A stretch of 64,000 nt of DNA from positions 124,001-188,000 of the forward strand of contig NZ_JAGHQW010000002.1 in NCBI RefSeq assembly GCF_017744115.1. The letters run 5' to 3'. Below, piece after piece: positions 16,091-25,024 of this stretch. The stretch comes from Salinisphaera sp. G21_0. Its GTDB lineage: Bacteria; Pseudomonadota; Gammaproteobacteria; Pseudomonadales; Endozoicomonadaceae. The position numbers were made by a program, and so were the translations under genes. How positions within the stretch are numbered: position 1 is the stretch's first letter; each line of letters begins with the position of its first letter. Under the pieces are notes generated by a model, which was given only the letters and a program-made list of their open reading frames with translations, had not been told where the DNA came from and made no database searches.

Positions 16091-17287
16091 CTATAGCCTC
16101 GAAATAAATTGAGACACAATGATGATACATCCAAATACAAAACAGGTTGACATCAAAACCGTTCCCCCGGGTGCCCGAAACGGGTTTTCATAGGCCGGTT
16201 GCTTTCTTAATACATAGACCATTGCCGTAGGCAGAAGGATAGCCAGAATGGCCAGAGCAACCGCCGCATAACCCAGGGCGGCGACAAAACCATCCGGAAA
16301 CATAATGGCAATAATGACCGGTGGGATAAAGGTCACCAGGGCGGTCTGAAGCCGATGGATGCGGGTATCCGCCCTTTGTAATAAGTTGGCAAGATAATCA
16401 AACAGCCCAAGGGCAACGCCCAACACGGATGTCAATAGCGCCAGATCAGAAAACAGGTACAGAATAGTGTGTACATCTTTATCACTGCTTAATGCTGAGA
16501 TTAAATAAGCCGTTGCCCCGGTTGACTGACTGATTTGCAGTAATAAGCCTTCGGGCAATACCCCCATCACCGCCACCAGCCACAAGATATAAACCACCAG
16601 CGGGATCAGGGTCGCTAACAGAAAAATAAGGGGAATATGCTGCAGCTGCTTCTTTTGATAAATGATAATGCTGGGAATGCCACCATGATAACCGAACGAA
16701 GTAAATATCACCGGCAGTGCCGCCAGAACCGATAAATACTCAACCCTCGCCGTATGTATCATGCTCTCATAACGCACCGAAGGTGCCAGTGACATCAGGG
16801 CAAGAATAAAAGTAACGATCATCAGGGTGAAAAAGATACGGTTAACAAGATCCACCGCCCGGGTACTGTAATAAACAAAGGCACCGGCAATCAGGGCAAA
16901 GAATATCACGCACAGTTGAGAGGAATCTCCGGGAACCACTGATTGAGCGTACTGCGCCAGTAACGACCCGCCCCCGGCAAAGTAGGCGGACATCAATGCG
17001 TAAAAAAGCCCGAGAGGGGCAATGGCAGAGAGCACCTTCCCCATCCGCCCTAATGTTCTGCTGGCCATGGTATACAAATTACAGCCAGGTTTGATGGCGA
17101 CATTGGCCTCAAAGGCATAAAGGGCAGAGATAACCGCAAAGAATGCCGTCACCGCAAAAATAATCATAACCGGCATCAACCCGGTACTGGCTGATACCAG
17201 CGGCAAAGCAAGCATGCCCGCACCGATTGCCGTTCCTGACAAAATTAACGCACTGCCAATTACGGTGGAACGACTGGATTCAGACAT
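16091..17287 (-). CDS. aromatic amino acid permease (Mtr/TyrP, HAAAP family)
   Basis: A 398-residue inner-membrane proton symporter of the hydroxy/aromatic amino acid permease family, with about eleven transmembrane helices. The first helix carries the family signature IGSALILSGTAIGAGMLALPLV, and PVIFTSFGYHGGIPSIIIY with a following basic stretch is typical of TyrP and Mtr. Tyrosine and tryptophan carriers cannot be separated by eye. The ATG at 17287 is preceded by AAAGG; an in-frame TTG two codons upstream is less likely. It lies downstream of sctL on the same strand, about 180 bases away, but has no functional link to secretion. Confidence 0.9.
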   Translation of the reverse strand: MSESSRSTVIGSALILSGTAIGAGMLALPLVSASTGLMPVMIIFAVTAFFAVISALYAFEANVAIKPGCNLYTMASRTLGRMGKVLSAIAPLGLFYALMSAYFAGGGSLLAQYAQSVVPGDSSQLCVIFFALIAGAFVYYSTRAVDLVNRIFFTLMIVTFILALMSLAPSVRYESMIHTARVEYLSVLAALPVIFTSFGYHGGIPSIIIYQKKQLQHIPLIFLLATLIPLVVYILWLVAVMGVLPEGLLLQISQSTGATAYLISALSSDKDVHTILYLFSDLALLTSVLGVALGLFDYLANLLQRADTRIHRLQTALVTFIPPVIIAIMFPDGFVAALGYAAVALAILAILLPTAMVYVLRKQPAYENPFRAPGGTVLMSTCFVFGCIIIVSQFISRL

Positions 17288-17437
17288 AAGCAAGTACCTT
17301 TACTGAATATAAATTTCAGTGATAAAGATAGGGGAATTTAATAGAGATACCCGCCTGATTATGTCCAGCTGAACAAGGTGAGCCTCAAACGGAGGTAAAT
17401 ACTGCTTATCTCAGCGGCTTCTTCCAACGACAGTTGC

Positions 17438-17449
17438 CAGAGTACTCTG
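17438..17449. repeat. 12-bp perfect palindrome downstream of sctL
   Basis: CAGAGTACTCTG is self-complementary and lies 20 bases beyond the sctL stop. There is no T-tract, so it is not a convincing terminator. It may be a binding site or chance. Confidence 0.3.
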
Positions 17450-17468
17450 ACAATCTGCTGAGCACTCT

Positions 17469-18128
17469 CTATTCAGCCTTGTCAGCCATGTCGGCCTCAC
17501 GGCTGCGTGCAGCTAAAGATTGGAGGCTGTCAAACCGCTTCTGTAATGCCCGTAACTGAACATCAACACTGGCATCAACAACGCCGATTTCACTCTCCAT
17601 AATACAATCACCGGATGAGAGCCGGGGGTCAGCCACAAGATCAATAAAACCAACGCCTTTATACTCCGCCAGAATGGTATTCAGACGCGCCTGAACAGCA
17701 CTGTACTGAGCGGATGGCACACGGATGGTGACATGTTTCTCATTTCTGACATGTTGCAGGGCATTTTTAACCAGGCTTATGGCCAACTCTTCCTGATCGA
17801 ATTCACCAATGATTTTTTTCACCCCGGAAAGCAGGATATTCGCAAGGGTATTTTCAATATCTGAAAGATAATTGATCGTCCTGCTGACCACTTTCAACAT
17901 GTGATCTGTCTGTTCAGCCTTACTTTCCGCCAAACCTTCCTGATACCCGCGTTTTTTTTCCTGCTCATAGGCCTGGCGGGCTTCCTCAGTAATACCGGCA
18001 GCCTGCTCTCGGGCTGCCTTAATAATTTCCTGAGCTTCAAGATAAACAACATAGTCGTCTGCCTTGAGCACTTTGCAGGTTGGATCCAGCTCCAGCTGGA
18101 CATTATTCAGGATAACAGGTGCCGCCAC
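17469..18128 (-). CDS. sctL: T3SS stator protein SctL
   Basis: SctL (YscL/HrpE family) is the peripheral stalk that links the SctN ATPase to the SctQ sorting platform under the injectisome. The 219-residue protein has an N-terminal segment, a long charged helix (about 25-85: IIKAAREQAAGITEEARQAYEQEKKRGYQEGL), and a C-terminal domain related to the F-type ATPase delta subunit and FliH (VKKIIGEFDQEELAISLVKNAL, then VADPRLSSGDCIMESEIGVVDASVDVQL, which is strongly diagnostic). It overlaps sctK by 22 bases and is the last gene of the T3SS block. Neither sctN nor sctQ follows here. Confidence 0.93.
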   Translation of the reverse strand: MAAPVILNNVQLELDPTCKVLKADDYVVYLEAQEIIKAAREQAAGITEEARQAYEQEKKRGYQEGLAESKAEQTDHMLKVVSRTINYLSDIENTLANILLSGVKKIIGEFDQEELAISLVKNALQHVRNEKHVTIRVPSAQYSAVQARLNTILAEYKGVGFIDLVADPRLSSGDCIMESEIGVVDASVDVQLRALQKRFDSLQSLAARSREADMADKAE

Positions 18129-18799
18129 TGTCGATTCACCTCTTTATGAGTTTTTACCAGTAACTTCACACACTGGGCTTTGTCCAGTCCCCCGGCACCT
18201 GGTGAACTCAAGGTCTTTTTCCAGCTGCTGGGCATTTTTAATATCAATCGTTGCCGAAAGGCTCCGGGCAAATCAGAAAACGCCGTGGCAATAACCTGTC
18301 GACCATTCAGTTCCAGAAATGCTTTAAATCGATCCAGATGTTTCCAGTCAATGAGTACACCGGGACCATTTTTTTCTGAAGCCCGACTGATAAACTGTGC
18401 TTTTCTCACGGTAAAGCGGTAGGCCTCTTCTCCCAGGCATTTCTCCAGCGCCTTACGCTCATCACGACGAATCACTGACCGGACAGTGCCTTCGTTGAGA
18501 ATCAGCCCGATGTAAAAAGCCAACTGTTCAATTTCTTCGGCACTGGCAAATACTATCCTTTTATCCGGGCGATCAAAGTCATAATCAAACTGCTTGGCGA
18601 TCCCGAACTTGCTCAGCAGGTAATTTGACAGATTAAATTGTGCAGGCTCACTGGTCTGAAGTGATTTCAGCAATTTGAAATGTTTATCCGATTTAAGCCA
18701 GCTTGCATGCACATAACGAACAGGAAAGAAGTTAAACTCAACCATATGATTGAACAGGCTTGTTCCATTATATTCCTGAAAAACATTGTTACTGTTCAT
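18107..18799 (-). CDS. sctK: T3SS sorting platform adaptor SctK
   Basis: SctK (YscK/PscK/OrgA family) connects the sorting platform pods to the cytoplasmic face of the basal body ring. The 230-residue protein opens with the family pattern MVEFNFFPVRYVHASWL and ends with a basic helical tail. Family similarity is weak in general and the call leans on position: it sits between sctJ and sctL, as in Ysc-type operons, and overlaps sctL by 22 bases. An 'aromatic-P-x-RYVHxSWL' start is typical. Confidence 0.82.
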   Translation of the reverse strand: MNSNNVFQEYNGTSLFNHMVEFNFFPVRYVHASWLKSDKHFKLLKSLQTSEPAQFNLSNYLLSKFGIAKQFDYDFDRPDKRIVFASAEEIEQLAFYIGLILNEGTVRSVIRRDERKALEKCLGEEAYRFTVRKAQFISRASEKNGPGVLIDWKHLDRFKAFLELNGRQVIATAFSDLPGAFRQRLILKMPSSWKKTLSSPGAGGLDKAQCVKLLVKTHKEVNRQWRHLLS

Positions 18800-18899
18800 T
18801 GGTCATTTCACTCCAACCCCATACACTCCACTGAGTCACTATTTAACGGTGCATGCACCATCCCACAAATAATTGTGGTCTTGAGCAAATCATCCGCTA

Positions 18900-19688
18900 T
18901 TAACGATCACCCTTTTTTTTCTTCGACTTTTTCTTCTGTTCCATCATCCAGAAGAAATAGCCACCGGCTCCCAGTGCCAATAACAGCATGAGAATCAAAG
19001 CATAGACAACGATGCGAATAACCCCTGCTGAACCGGGATTAACATCGACAAACAGCACCGTCTCTGTTGATGGGCTGTCAAAGTTGCCAGAGTTCAGGCG
19101 GGTTGCCGGGAACAGGGAAACAGCGATCTTCTCCAGGGAAAGCCCCTCAATACTGTTTGCCACCAGAGTTTTTACTTTCGGCACCAGACCCGCCAGTTCC
19201 AGCTCAGGGGTATACTTGATAAACACTGAAGCTGATGAGGGATAGTTGACATCCGTAAGGCTATCCTGCTCCTGGGGCAATACCACATGAACACGAGCAG
19301 TCACGACACCATCAATCATCGACAGTGTTGACGAAAGCTCCTGTGACATGGAATAGGTATAACGGGCCCGCTCTTCTGTCGGGGAAGAAATCAAACCATC
19401 TTTAGGAAAAATATCACCGATCGACGAGTATTTTTCTTTCGGAAAACCAAGACTGCTCAAAATCTTGATAGATCTTGCAACATTACCGCTTTCCACCATG
19501 ATGGTGACAATTTTGTCTTTATCCACCAGCTTCTCAGTGGGAATCTCATTATCAAGAAGGATGGCAAGCATTTCATTACCTTCTTTTTCATCAAGCCCGG
19601 AATAAAGCTCGACTTTACACCCAAGTAATAAAAGACCGATGAGACACAGTAATGTAACCTTAAAGCTCTGGACAAACCCCTGTTTCAT
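18900..19688 (-). CDS. sctJ: T3SS inner-ring lipoprotein SctJ
   Basis: SctJ (YscJ/PrgK/EscJ) forms the periplasmic inner-membrane ring of the basal body. The 262-residue protein has a lipoprotein signal with lipobox LLLGC (Cys24), the first ring domain beginning VELYSGLDEKEGNEMLAILL, the second ring domain containing ARVHVVLPQEQ and PSSASVFIKY, and a C-terminal transmembrane helix (VVYALILMLLLALGAGGYFFW) followed by a very lysine-rich tail (KKKSKKKKGDR). All of these are standard for the family. It lies 165 bases after sctI and 100 bases before sctK. Confidence 0.96.
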   Translation of the reverse strand: MKQGFVQSFKVTLLCLIGLLLLGCKVELYSGLDEKEGNEMLAILLDNEIPTEKLVDKDKIVTIMVESGNVARSIKILSSLGFPKEKYSSIGDIFPKDGLISSPTEERARYTYSMSQELSSTLSMIDGVVTARVHVVLPQEQDSLTDVNYPSSASVFIKYTPELELAGLVPKVKTLVANSIEGLSLEKIAVSLFPATRLNSGNFDSPSTETVLFVDVNPGSAGVIRIVVYALILMLLLALGAGGYFFWMMEQKKKSKKKKGDR

Positions 19689-19853
19689 GACGAGCCAACC
19701 TTATGCACGTTAAAATATAATTACTCATACATTTAACGGCCAGTTGCGAAGAAAAATTATGATTTACAGAGTATAGTTTTAAAAGAGAGGGACAATGAGG
19801 ATAGCTGAAGAAAAATCACCTTATTTTCCTTCAGCTTACAGAAGAATAAAAAA

Positions 19854-20282
19854 TTACTGATTCCGTAATAGCGTATCGAATGTCTGAGTACTTTTACTGA
19901 CAATCTTCCCAATATAGTCTTCAGTAATCATCAGATTGGTCATAGCCATCTGAGTCTTGAACATATCCTTCATCCCCATCGCCTCACCAGGTGCCAAGTG
20001 CTGCTTGACCAGGTCAGCCCTGCCTTCCACATGATTCCTGAGCCCCTGCATTCCCTGAAGCACCTTATCTCCCAGCGTCAGGGCCGGGGCATCCGGATTA
20101 GCTGCCACGTCAATAGGTTTAACGTTCGCCGCCTGAGAGGCTCCATCTGGCGACTGGCCAACCAGCTGGGCGAAACGGCCTGCCGCCCCATCTTCTGGTT
20201 GATTCGGATTGGCAAGGCCTTCCTGGGTTTTTTCCAGCGCTTTATCCGCCAGATTACCTGTCTTGATAATATTATCCGCCAT
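19854..20282 (-). CDS. sctI: T3SS inner-rod protein SctI
   Basis: SctI (YscI/PrgJ/HrpB) is the early-secreted inner rod or adaptor at the base of the needle. The C-terminal 60 residues are diagnostic: LGDKVLQGMQGLRNH, then MKDMFKTQMAMTNLMITEDYIGKIVSKSTQTFDTLLRNQ, matching the amphipathic polymerising helices of the family. At 142 residues it is somewhat longer than usual (about 110-120) because of a Gly/Pro/Ala-rich N-terminal half. It precedes sctJ, the usual order. Confidence 0.92.
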   Translation of the reverse strand: MADNIIKTGNLADKALEKTQEGLANPNQPEDGAAGRFAQLVGQSPDGASQAANVKPIDVAANPDAPALTLGDKVLQGMQGLRNHVEGRADLVKQHLAPGEAMGMKDMFKTQMAMTNLMITEDYIGKIVSKSTQTFDTLLRNQ

Positions 20283-20367
20283 GATAGTAACCTCTATTGA
20301 TTATTGATTGGTTGAGGTACTTAAAATCCTCTTATCTGTTTAAAAACAGCTTTTTAAAATTTTTATC

Positions 20368-20736
20368 TTACAATTTTAGCTCATCTGCCTTGCTCATCAA
20401 AAACTGCATAGCGCGCTCCACACTGGGGCGGTTGAAATCAGAATCATCCACAAACAAACAGATAACCAGTTGATTTTCTTGAAGGCCTACCTGTAAAGGA
20501 TAGGGAAAGCTCCTTTTGTAATGGCATTCCGCCAGTGCACTTTCTAAAACGGGCAGGCTATTAAAGGGGTCTATCTCCCGGGCCAGATACATCAAAACGC
20601 CCTCTTCCTTTTGTTCCATATAAAAGGATCCGGCACCCTCAATTTCAAAGCACGCTACGCCGGTATCACCGAAATCGAACCCCTTGATGCCCATGGCCTC
20701 AGCAAATTCAGAAACTACACTATTACGCCAATCCAT
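20368..20736 (-). CDS. T3SS class I chaperone (CesT/Tir-chaperone fold)
   Basis: A small acidic 122-residue protein with the class I chaperone pattern: an N-terminal helix (WRNSVVSEFAEAMGI), beta strands (VACFEIEGAGSFYMEQ, GVLMYLAREI), a helix (SLPVLESALAECHY), two strands (YPLQVGLQENQLVICLFVD) and a final helix (RPSVERAMQFLMSKADEL). It begins ten bases after the stop of the gatekeeper gene sctW. In Yersinia and Chlamydia the gatekeeper has dedicated heterodimeric chaperones (SycN-YscB, Scc1-Scc4), so this is probably the SctW chaperone or half of such a pair; that role is inferred from position. Confidence 0.8.
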   Translation of the reverse strand: MDWRNSVVSEFAEAMGIKGFDFGDTGVACFEIEGAGSFYMEQKEEGVLMYLAREIDPFNSLPVLESALAECHYKRSFPYPLQVGLQENQLVICLFVDDSDFNRPSVERAMQFLMSKADELKL

Positions 20737-20745
20737 TCGTCCTCC

Positions 20746-23346
20746 TTAACTTTTCACTTCACCCGCTGGTGGTTCATATCCTCCCGGATTCATCCGCGGA
20801 GCCCCCTGAAGATCAACCAGTGACTGGATGTACGTCTCGATCTTTGTTTCATTACCATCCAGTAGAGGTATTTCAATTTGCGATTCTTTTGCTTGTTCCA
20901 TATAACCAAGTAACTGTTCTAACTGAGCCTTGTCCCCTGCCATTGACTGGATATCTTTAAGGACATCACCAATATCACCATATGACTCCCCTTTCACTTG
21001 CCCTTGAACCTTAGCGGCAATAAACGCTGCGGTTCCCCTGGCAGGAGTTGACTGAACTGAAGCATTGTCAGTCTCAAATGTTGCTTCAACCGTCATTCCA
21101 TCATCCACCTCCTGATTTCCCGTTGTATCCAGGGTTGCCTCGACCTGCATACCCTCCGCGACACCCTGACTTTCAGACTCATCCCAGGTTGACTCAACAG
21201 ACAGGCTTTTCTCCTCAGCCCTGATGCTGAATGTGTGGGAGTATTCCATTCGGTCAAAGATATCCGTACCCAGCGGGCGTGTTTTCGGCTCACTAATAGG
21301 ATCAAACGGATGCTTAAAGAATGACTTCAAACGAGCACTGAAGGGACCTTCTTTAAGGTGAGGAGACACACTGTCTCTAAAGGATTTAGATGGCCTTTTC
21401 TTTATTTTCGAATCTATTTCAGCAATGGTTGATTTAAGGCTGGCAAGATTGTTTTCCAGCTGCTCAAGATCTAAATCCGGACCACGATCCTCTTTCAATA
21501 CTTCCATTGCCGTACGAACCAGATCATTCACACTTTGACCGGGGTGAGTTTTCACCCACTCTTCCAGCGCTTTGGTATCTGGCGGAATAAGCTGCAGTTC
21601 TTTGCCCTCCCCTTCGGGAGTGATAGCCACTTTAAGATCTTTGGCAAAGGCTTTACCCCGTTGGCTGGCAACATCTTTCAGCGCATCAATAATATCAACA
21701 CCATTCTCTTCTGCATGCTTCAATGCAGTTAATGAGCAGTCGAAAACAAAGTTGGTATCCTTGCGTTGATGCAACCCCCGGGCCTTATCCAGTAACTCAT
21801 CCTGTTTCTGTATGAGCTCTTGATCGGAAAGCCCATCAAAGCTGCCCTTTGCCGTCACCTCGGATGCCCCGTTGATACCTCCTTTGGCAGTCACCTCAGG
21901 GGAGGTGGCTGTTGCCGGGTCAACGGTGGCTTTAGTTGCTGTCGTTGACGTTTCACCCTGTGCCGCAGGCTCAGGCTGCGTCGTCTCAGCTCCAAGAGTG
22001 GGAACACCAGTGGATGCCATAAACGGATTATCTGGTTCCTGTGCTCCTTTGAATTCACGGCCCAAATCACCAATAATGCTACCCGGTTCGCGGTCTGGGT
22101 TTGATGCAAGAAAACCTTTTAACGCATCTTCCGAGACTTCGGTTTCTCCACCCTTGCCATAATTTTCATCCGTCTTCACGGAACCTTCTTCTTCCAAAAC
22201 CAGATTATCCTGTACTTCCAGAATTGCTTGACTCAGGCTTTCTTTAATTTGTTCATTGGCAAAAATTTCTTCCGGAATCTCACGAATCAAGTTCGCAGTC
22301 TTATTCATGAAGGCCGTTCTGACTTCAACGGGCTGCTTGCTCAACCCCATTTGCTTAATTAAATTGGTAAAGTCCCCTCCTGAAACAAACTGTTGATCCA
22401 GCAAATCCAGAACATTGGTCATATATTTCTGGCCATCAAATTGCCCAATACTAACCGGTGGCCTTCTCATCTCCCCTTGTGTTTCCATGCAGCAATCATG
22501 GATACCCACCAGCCTTTTCAAGGTCGTCATATCATTAATCACTGAGCGCAGGTGAGTGTCTTCCGTTCTGGATGTCATGGAATTCAACTCGCCACTCAAA
22601 AACCTGAGCCTTCTATCGACTGAGTTCTCAAAACCAGTCGCCACCTGATTATTGTCCGGATCTACCTCCACCCCGCCCTGGTTATTAGTCAGGTCTTTAA
22701 ATGCTGCGCCGAGGGATTTATGATCCTTGACATGACCATATAGCTGCGAGCGAACTTCATCCGGGGTTTTTCCGGGATGGTAGTCCTCGGCCAGTTTACC
22801 GGCAGCGTTTGAGATCTCTCTGCCAATCTCAATATATTGAGGATGCTCGTTTTCAAGCGCTTCAATGGCTTTAAAAATTTCATCTTTAGGCAGGGCGTCA
22901 GGATCGGCTTTAAAATCAACAGCGATCTCATAAAGCGCAAGATACTGGTGGTAAGGATCCTTGAACTCTTCTTTGGCCCCTTTAAGATAGTCTTCTTGTC
23001 GATAATCCTCTTTTGATTCTTTAGGAAAGCGTCTTTTGAAATCCTGTGTTTCAGGAACTTCTTCAACATTCTTGATTTTTTCAATTAATTCAAGCTGCCG
23101 CGCACTTGCCGATTTACCCTTATCTGTTTTAATGTCTTCTTTTTTCTGGAACTTAGACACCAAACTGGTGAGTTCTTCCGCAGCATCGGCAGTGGAGAGC
23201 ATTGATGGTTTTGTATTGGAGGCTTCTACCCCCTGCCCGGTTGATAGTTTCCCAGCCTTGCCAGCTGCGCTCTCGCCAGCCGCACCGGGAGCCTGCATCT
23301 GCTGCACCGCTGCTGAGGCTTGTATTCCTCCAAGTGGATTACCCAT
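20746..23346 (-). CDS. sctW: T3SS gatekeeper SctW (CopN/YopN family), greatly extended
   Basis: SctW plugs the export gate until host contact and orders translocators before effectors. Residues about 80-385 of 866 fit the family: a helical HrpJ-like domain (DPYHQYLALYEIAVDF, PQYIEIGREISNAAGKLAE), then a TyeA-like part (LRSVINDMTTLKRLVGIHDCC, YMTNVLDLLDQQFVSGGDFTNLIKQMG, IREIPEEIFANEQIKESLSQAI). YopN-TyeA and CopN are about 380-400 residues, so about 480 residues (386-866) are extra. The extension holds a Thr/Pro/Ala-rich linker, a duplicated VTAKG motif (485-507), a helical region (506-650), and three short copies of an S/Q/T-VE-A/S-T pattern (about 715-758). I do not recognise this part. GAGGGAAAGC precedes the ATG, right after a terminator-like hairpin. 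Confidence 0.82.
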   Translation of the reverse strand: MGNPLGGIQASAAVQQMQAPGAAGESAAGKAGKLSTGQGVEASNTKPSMLSTADAAEELTSLVSKFQKKEDIKTDKGKSASARQLELIEKIKNVEEVPETQDFKRRFPKESKEDYRQEDYLKGAKEEFKDPYHQYLALYEIAVDFKADPDALPKDEIFKAIEALENEHPQYIEIGREISNAAGKLAEDYHPGKTPDEVRSQLYGHVKDHKSLGAAFKDLTNNQGGVEVDPDNNQVATGFENSVDRRLRFLSGELNSMTSRTEDTHLRSVINDMTTLKRLVGIHDCCMETQGEMRRPPVSIGQFDGQKYMTNVLDLLDQQFVSGGDFTNLIKQMGLSKQPVEVRTAFMNKTANLIREIPEEIFANEQIKESLSQAILEVQDNLVLEEEGSVKTDENYGKGGETEVSEDALKGFLASNPDREPGSIIGDLGREFKGAQEPDNPFMASTGVPTLGAETTQPEPAAQGETSTTATKATVDPATATSPEVTAKGGINGASEVTAKGSFDGLSDQELIQKQDELLDKARGLHQRKDTNFVFDCSLTALKHAEENGVDIIDALKDVASQRGKAFAKDLKVAITPEGEGKELQLIPPDTKALEEWVKTHPGQSVNDLVRTAMEVLKEDRGPDLDLEQLENNLASLKSTIAEIDSKIKKRPSKSFRDSVSPHLKEGPFSARLKSFFKHPFDPISEPKTRPLGTDIFDRMEYSHTFSIRAEEKSLSVESTWDESESQGVAEGMQVEATLDTTGNQEVDDGMTVEATFETDNASVQSTPARGTAAFIAAKVQGQVKGESYGDIGDVLKDIQSMAGDKAQLEQLLGYMEQAKESQIEIPLLDGNETKIETYIQSLVDLQGAPRMNPGGYEPPAGEVKS

Positions 23347-23368
23347 GCTTTCCCTCTGTGCAAGAAAA

Positions 23369-23389
23369 AGCCAACCCGCAGGGTTGGCT
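23369..23389 (-). terminator. hairpin between sctB and sctW, terminator or attenuator
   Basis: AGCCAACCC and GGGTTGGCT form a perfect nine-base-pair stem around GCA. On the minus strand it is followed by TTTTCTT. It lies 55 bases after the sctB stop and just upstream of the sctW ribosome site. It should separate translocator expression from sctW and the basal-body genes, fully or in part. Confidence 0.8.
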
Positions 23390-23444
23390 ACATCTTATAA
23401 ACCACGTCCTTTGATTGTGTCATCAAGCTCAGATTGACCTGTGA

Positions 23445-24977
23445 TCAGGCTCTTGTTGTCGATTTGAGTGTTTCAAACCATGAGCGGATGATCTCATCCA
23501 TCTTGCTGATCACCGTTTTCACCATATCCTGATGGAGGTTCATAAACTCGGTATCCGACTGTGCTGCAGAATCATGCATTCTCTGGTTTGCCTCGTGTAA
23601 TTTCCCCTGGGCCTGATGCATGCCTGCCTTGTAGTCTGTACCAGCCTTGATCATATCACCGCTTGCAGCGGTCATCTGGGAAAGACCATTACCAATCGCT
23701 ACCTGCCGTTGCATATTTCCCTGGTCCAGTCCACCGGCTTTAGCTGACATACCGACCTGGATACCACCGGAAATGATCTTGGTACCAGCACTGACCCAGC
23801 CACCAATAGCGGTCATCAGGGCTGCATTCTTCATTTCTTCTGCCTGGTTCAGAATCTCAGTTTTTGCCGCCTGCTGCTCAATGGAACGAGACTCCCTTGA
23901 GGCAGCACGCTGGTTGGCACTCATCTTGAACAGAAGCTCCATCACGGCAAAGATATCCACCAACTGCTCAAGCATTTTCATATCCGCAAAGGATTCGCCA
24001 GCAGCAAGCAGGTTCATTCCCTTGCTGCTGTTCATTAGAAATTGTGTAAGTCCCTGGGGAGCATTACGCATCAGGGCAGACTGGTTCTTTAATGAAGTTG
24101 GATTGCTGGCTTGCAGAATGACCTGTATTTCCTCCTGGCCAAAGCCCATTTTGGCCAGCAGCTGCTTTTGCTCTGCACTGCCAAGCTGACCAAGTTTGCC
24201 ATTCAATAGTGCTGCCAGCCCTTTGGCCTTATCGGCACCAAACCCCAGCGCCTGCAGAACGGCCTTGGTATCAGAGCCTGCTGAGCGCATCATATCCAGA
24301 CGACTGCCGTCAGTATCCGGTGGCGCAAGAGATATCATCGTTTTGATCTGGCTGTCTGTAAAACCCAGAGATCTCAGGATGGCTGTTTTCTGGTCCAGAC
24401 CTTTTGCCCCTCCATGCTGGTCGGCAAGAAACGTCTGGATATCTTTAGAGGTTGACAGCTTTTCCAGGTTATCCAGCTGAGTCTTCTGAAAACCGCCCAT
24501 ACCGGCCAGCACCTGCCGCTTTCCTTCAGAGGTTTCCACACCTTTGCCGGAGAGCAACTGCATGTGCGAAGCGGCATCATCAAGAACCGCGGCCTGTGAT
24601 TTCAGCTTTGCGGTTTCTCCTTTGGTCACCGTGCCATTCTGGATATTAGTGAACAGCTGTTTGGTTGACTCCATGGCCTCGTCGGTTGACTTGGACAAAG
24701 TAGCCAGGGTTTTACTGGCATTGGTCATTTGATTTGGTGACAAATCATCGGGCGTGGCCAGTGACGGCTTGGCCTGTTGACCTGCTTTGTTAAGGTCGTT
24801 CAAAACCTCGGATTTAGCGTGTTTGGTTGAGGCAAGACGGACGCTCTCTTGCTGAAAGTCAATATCGCCTTTCTTGATTGCCGCTTTCTTTGCGTCAGAT
24901 GTCGCTGGTTTTTCAAGGAGCATCTGCATATTGGCACTGTGTGCCGCCCGGTCTGCACCAGAAATTCCCTCGGCCAT
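23445..24977 (-). CDS. sctB: T3SS minor translocator SctB (IpaC/CopD-like)
   Basis: SctB inserts with SctE into the host membrane to form the translocon pore. The 510-residue protein follows the class II chaperone and SctE genes, the order of sicA-sipB-sipC and lcrH-copB-copD. It has one hydrophobic segment (about 385-412, AALMTAIGGWVSAGTKIISGGIQVGM), preceded by an Arg/Glu-rich helix and followed by a long helical tail ending in DEIIRSWFETL, the layout of IpaC/YopD proteins. Residues about 198-305 contain two clear copies and one weak copy of the module shared with SctE and SctA (near 200-233, 240-260 and 273-305). It is larger than YopD (306) or IpaC (363). Confidence 0.78.
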   Translation of the reverse strand: MAEGISGADRAAHSANMQMLLEKPATSDAKKAAIKKGDIDFQQESVRLASTKHAKSEVLNDLNKAGQQAKPSLATPDDLSPNQMTNASKTLATLSKSTDEAMESTKQLFTNIQNGTVTKGETAKLKSQAAVLDDAASHMQLLSGKGVETSEGKRQVLAGMGGFQKTQLDNLEKLSTSKDIQTFLADQHGGAKGLDQKTAILRSLGFTDSQIKTMISLAPPDTDGSRLDMMRSAGSDTKAVLQALGFGADKAKGLAALLNGKLGQLGSAEQKQLLAKMGFGQEEIQVILQASNPTSLKNQSALMRNAPQGLTQFLMNSSKGMNLLAAGESFADMKMLEQLVDIFAVMELLFKMSANQRAASRESRSIEQQAAKTEILNQAEEMKNAALMTAIGGWVSAGTKIISGGIQVGMSAKAGGLDQGNMQRQVAIGNGLSQMTAASGDMIKAGTDYKAGMHQAQGKLHEANQRMHDSAAQSDTEFMNLHQDMVKTVISKMDEIIRSWFETLKSTTRA

Positions 24978-25024
24978 GAGTTACCTCCATGTATCATTGT
25001 TAAGGGTAAAGCAACTTTTATTTA

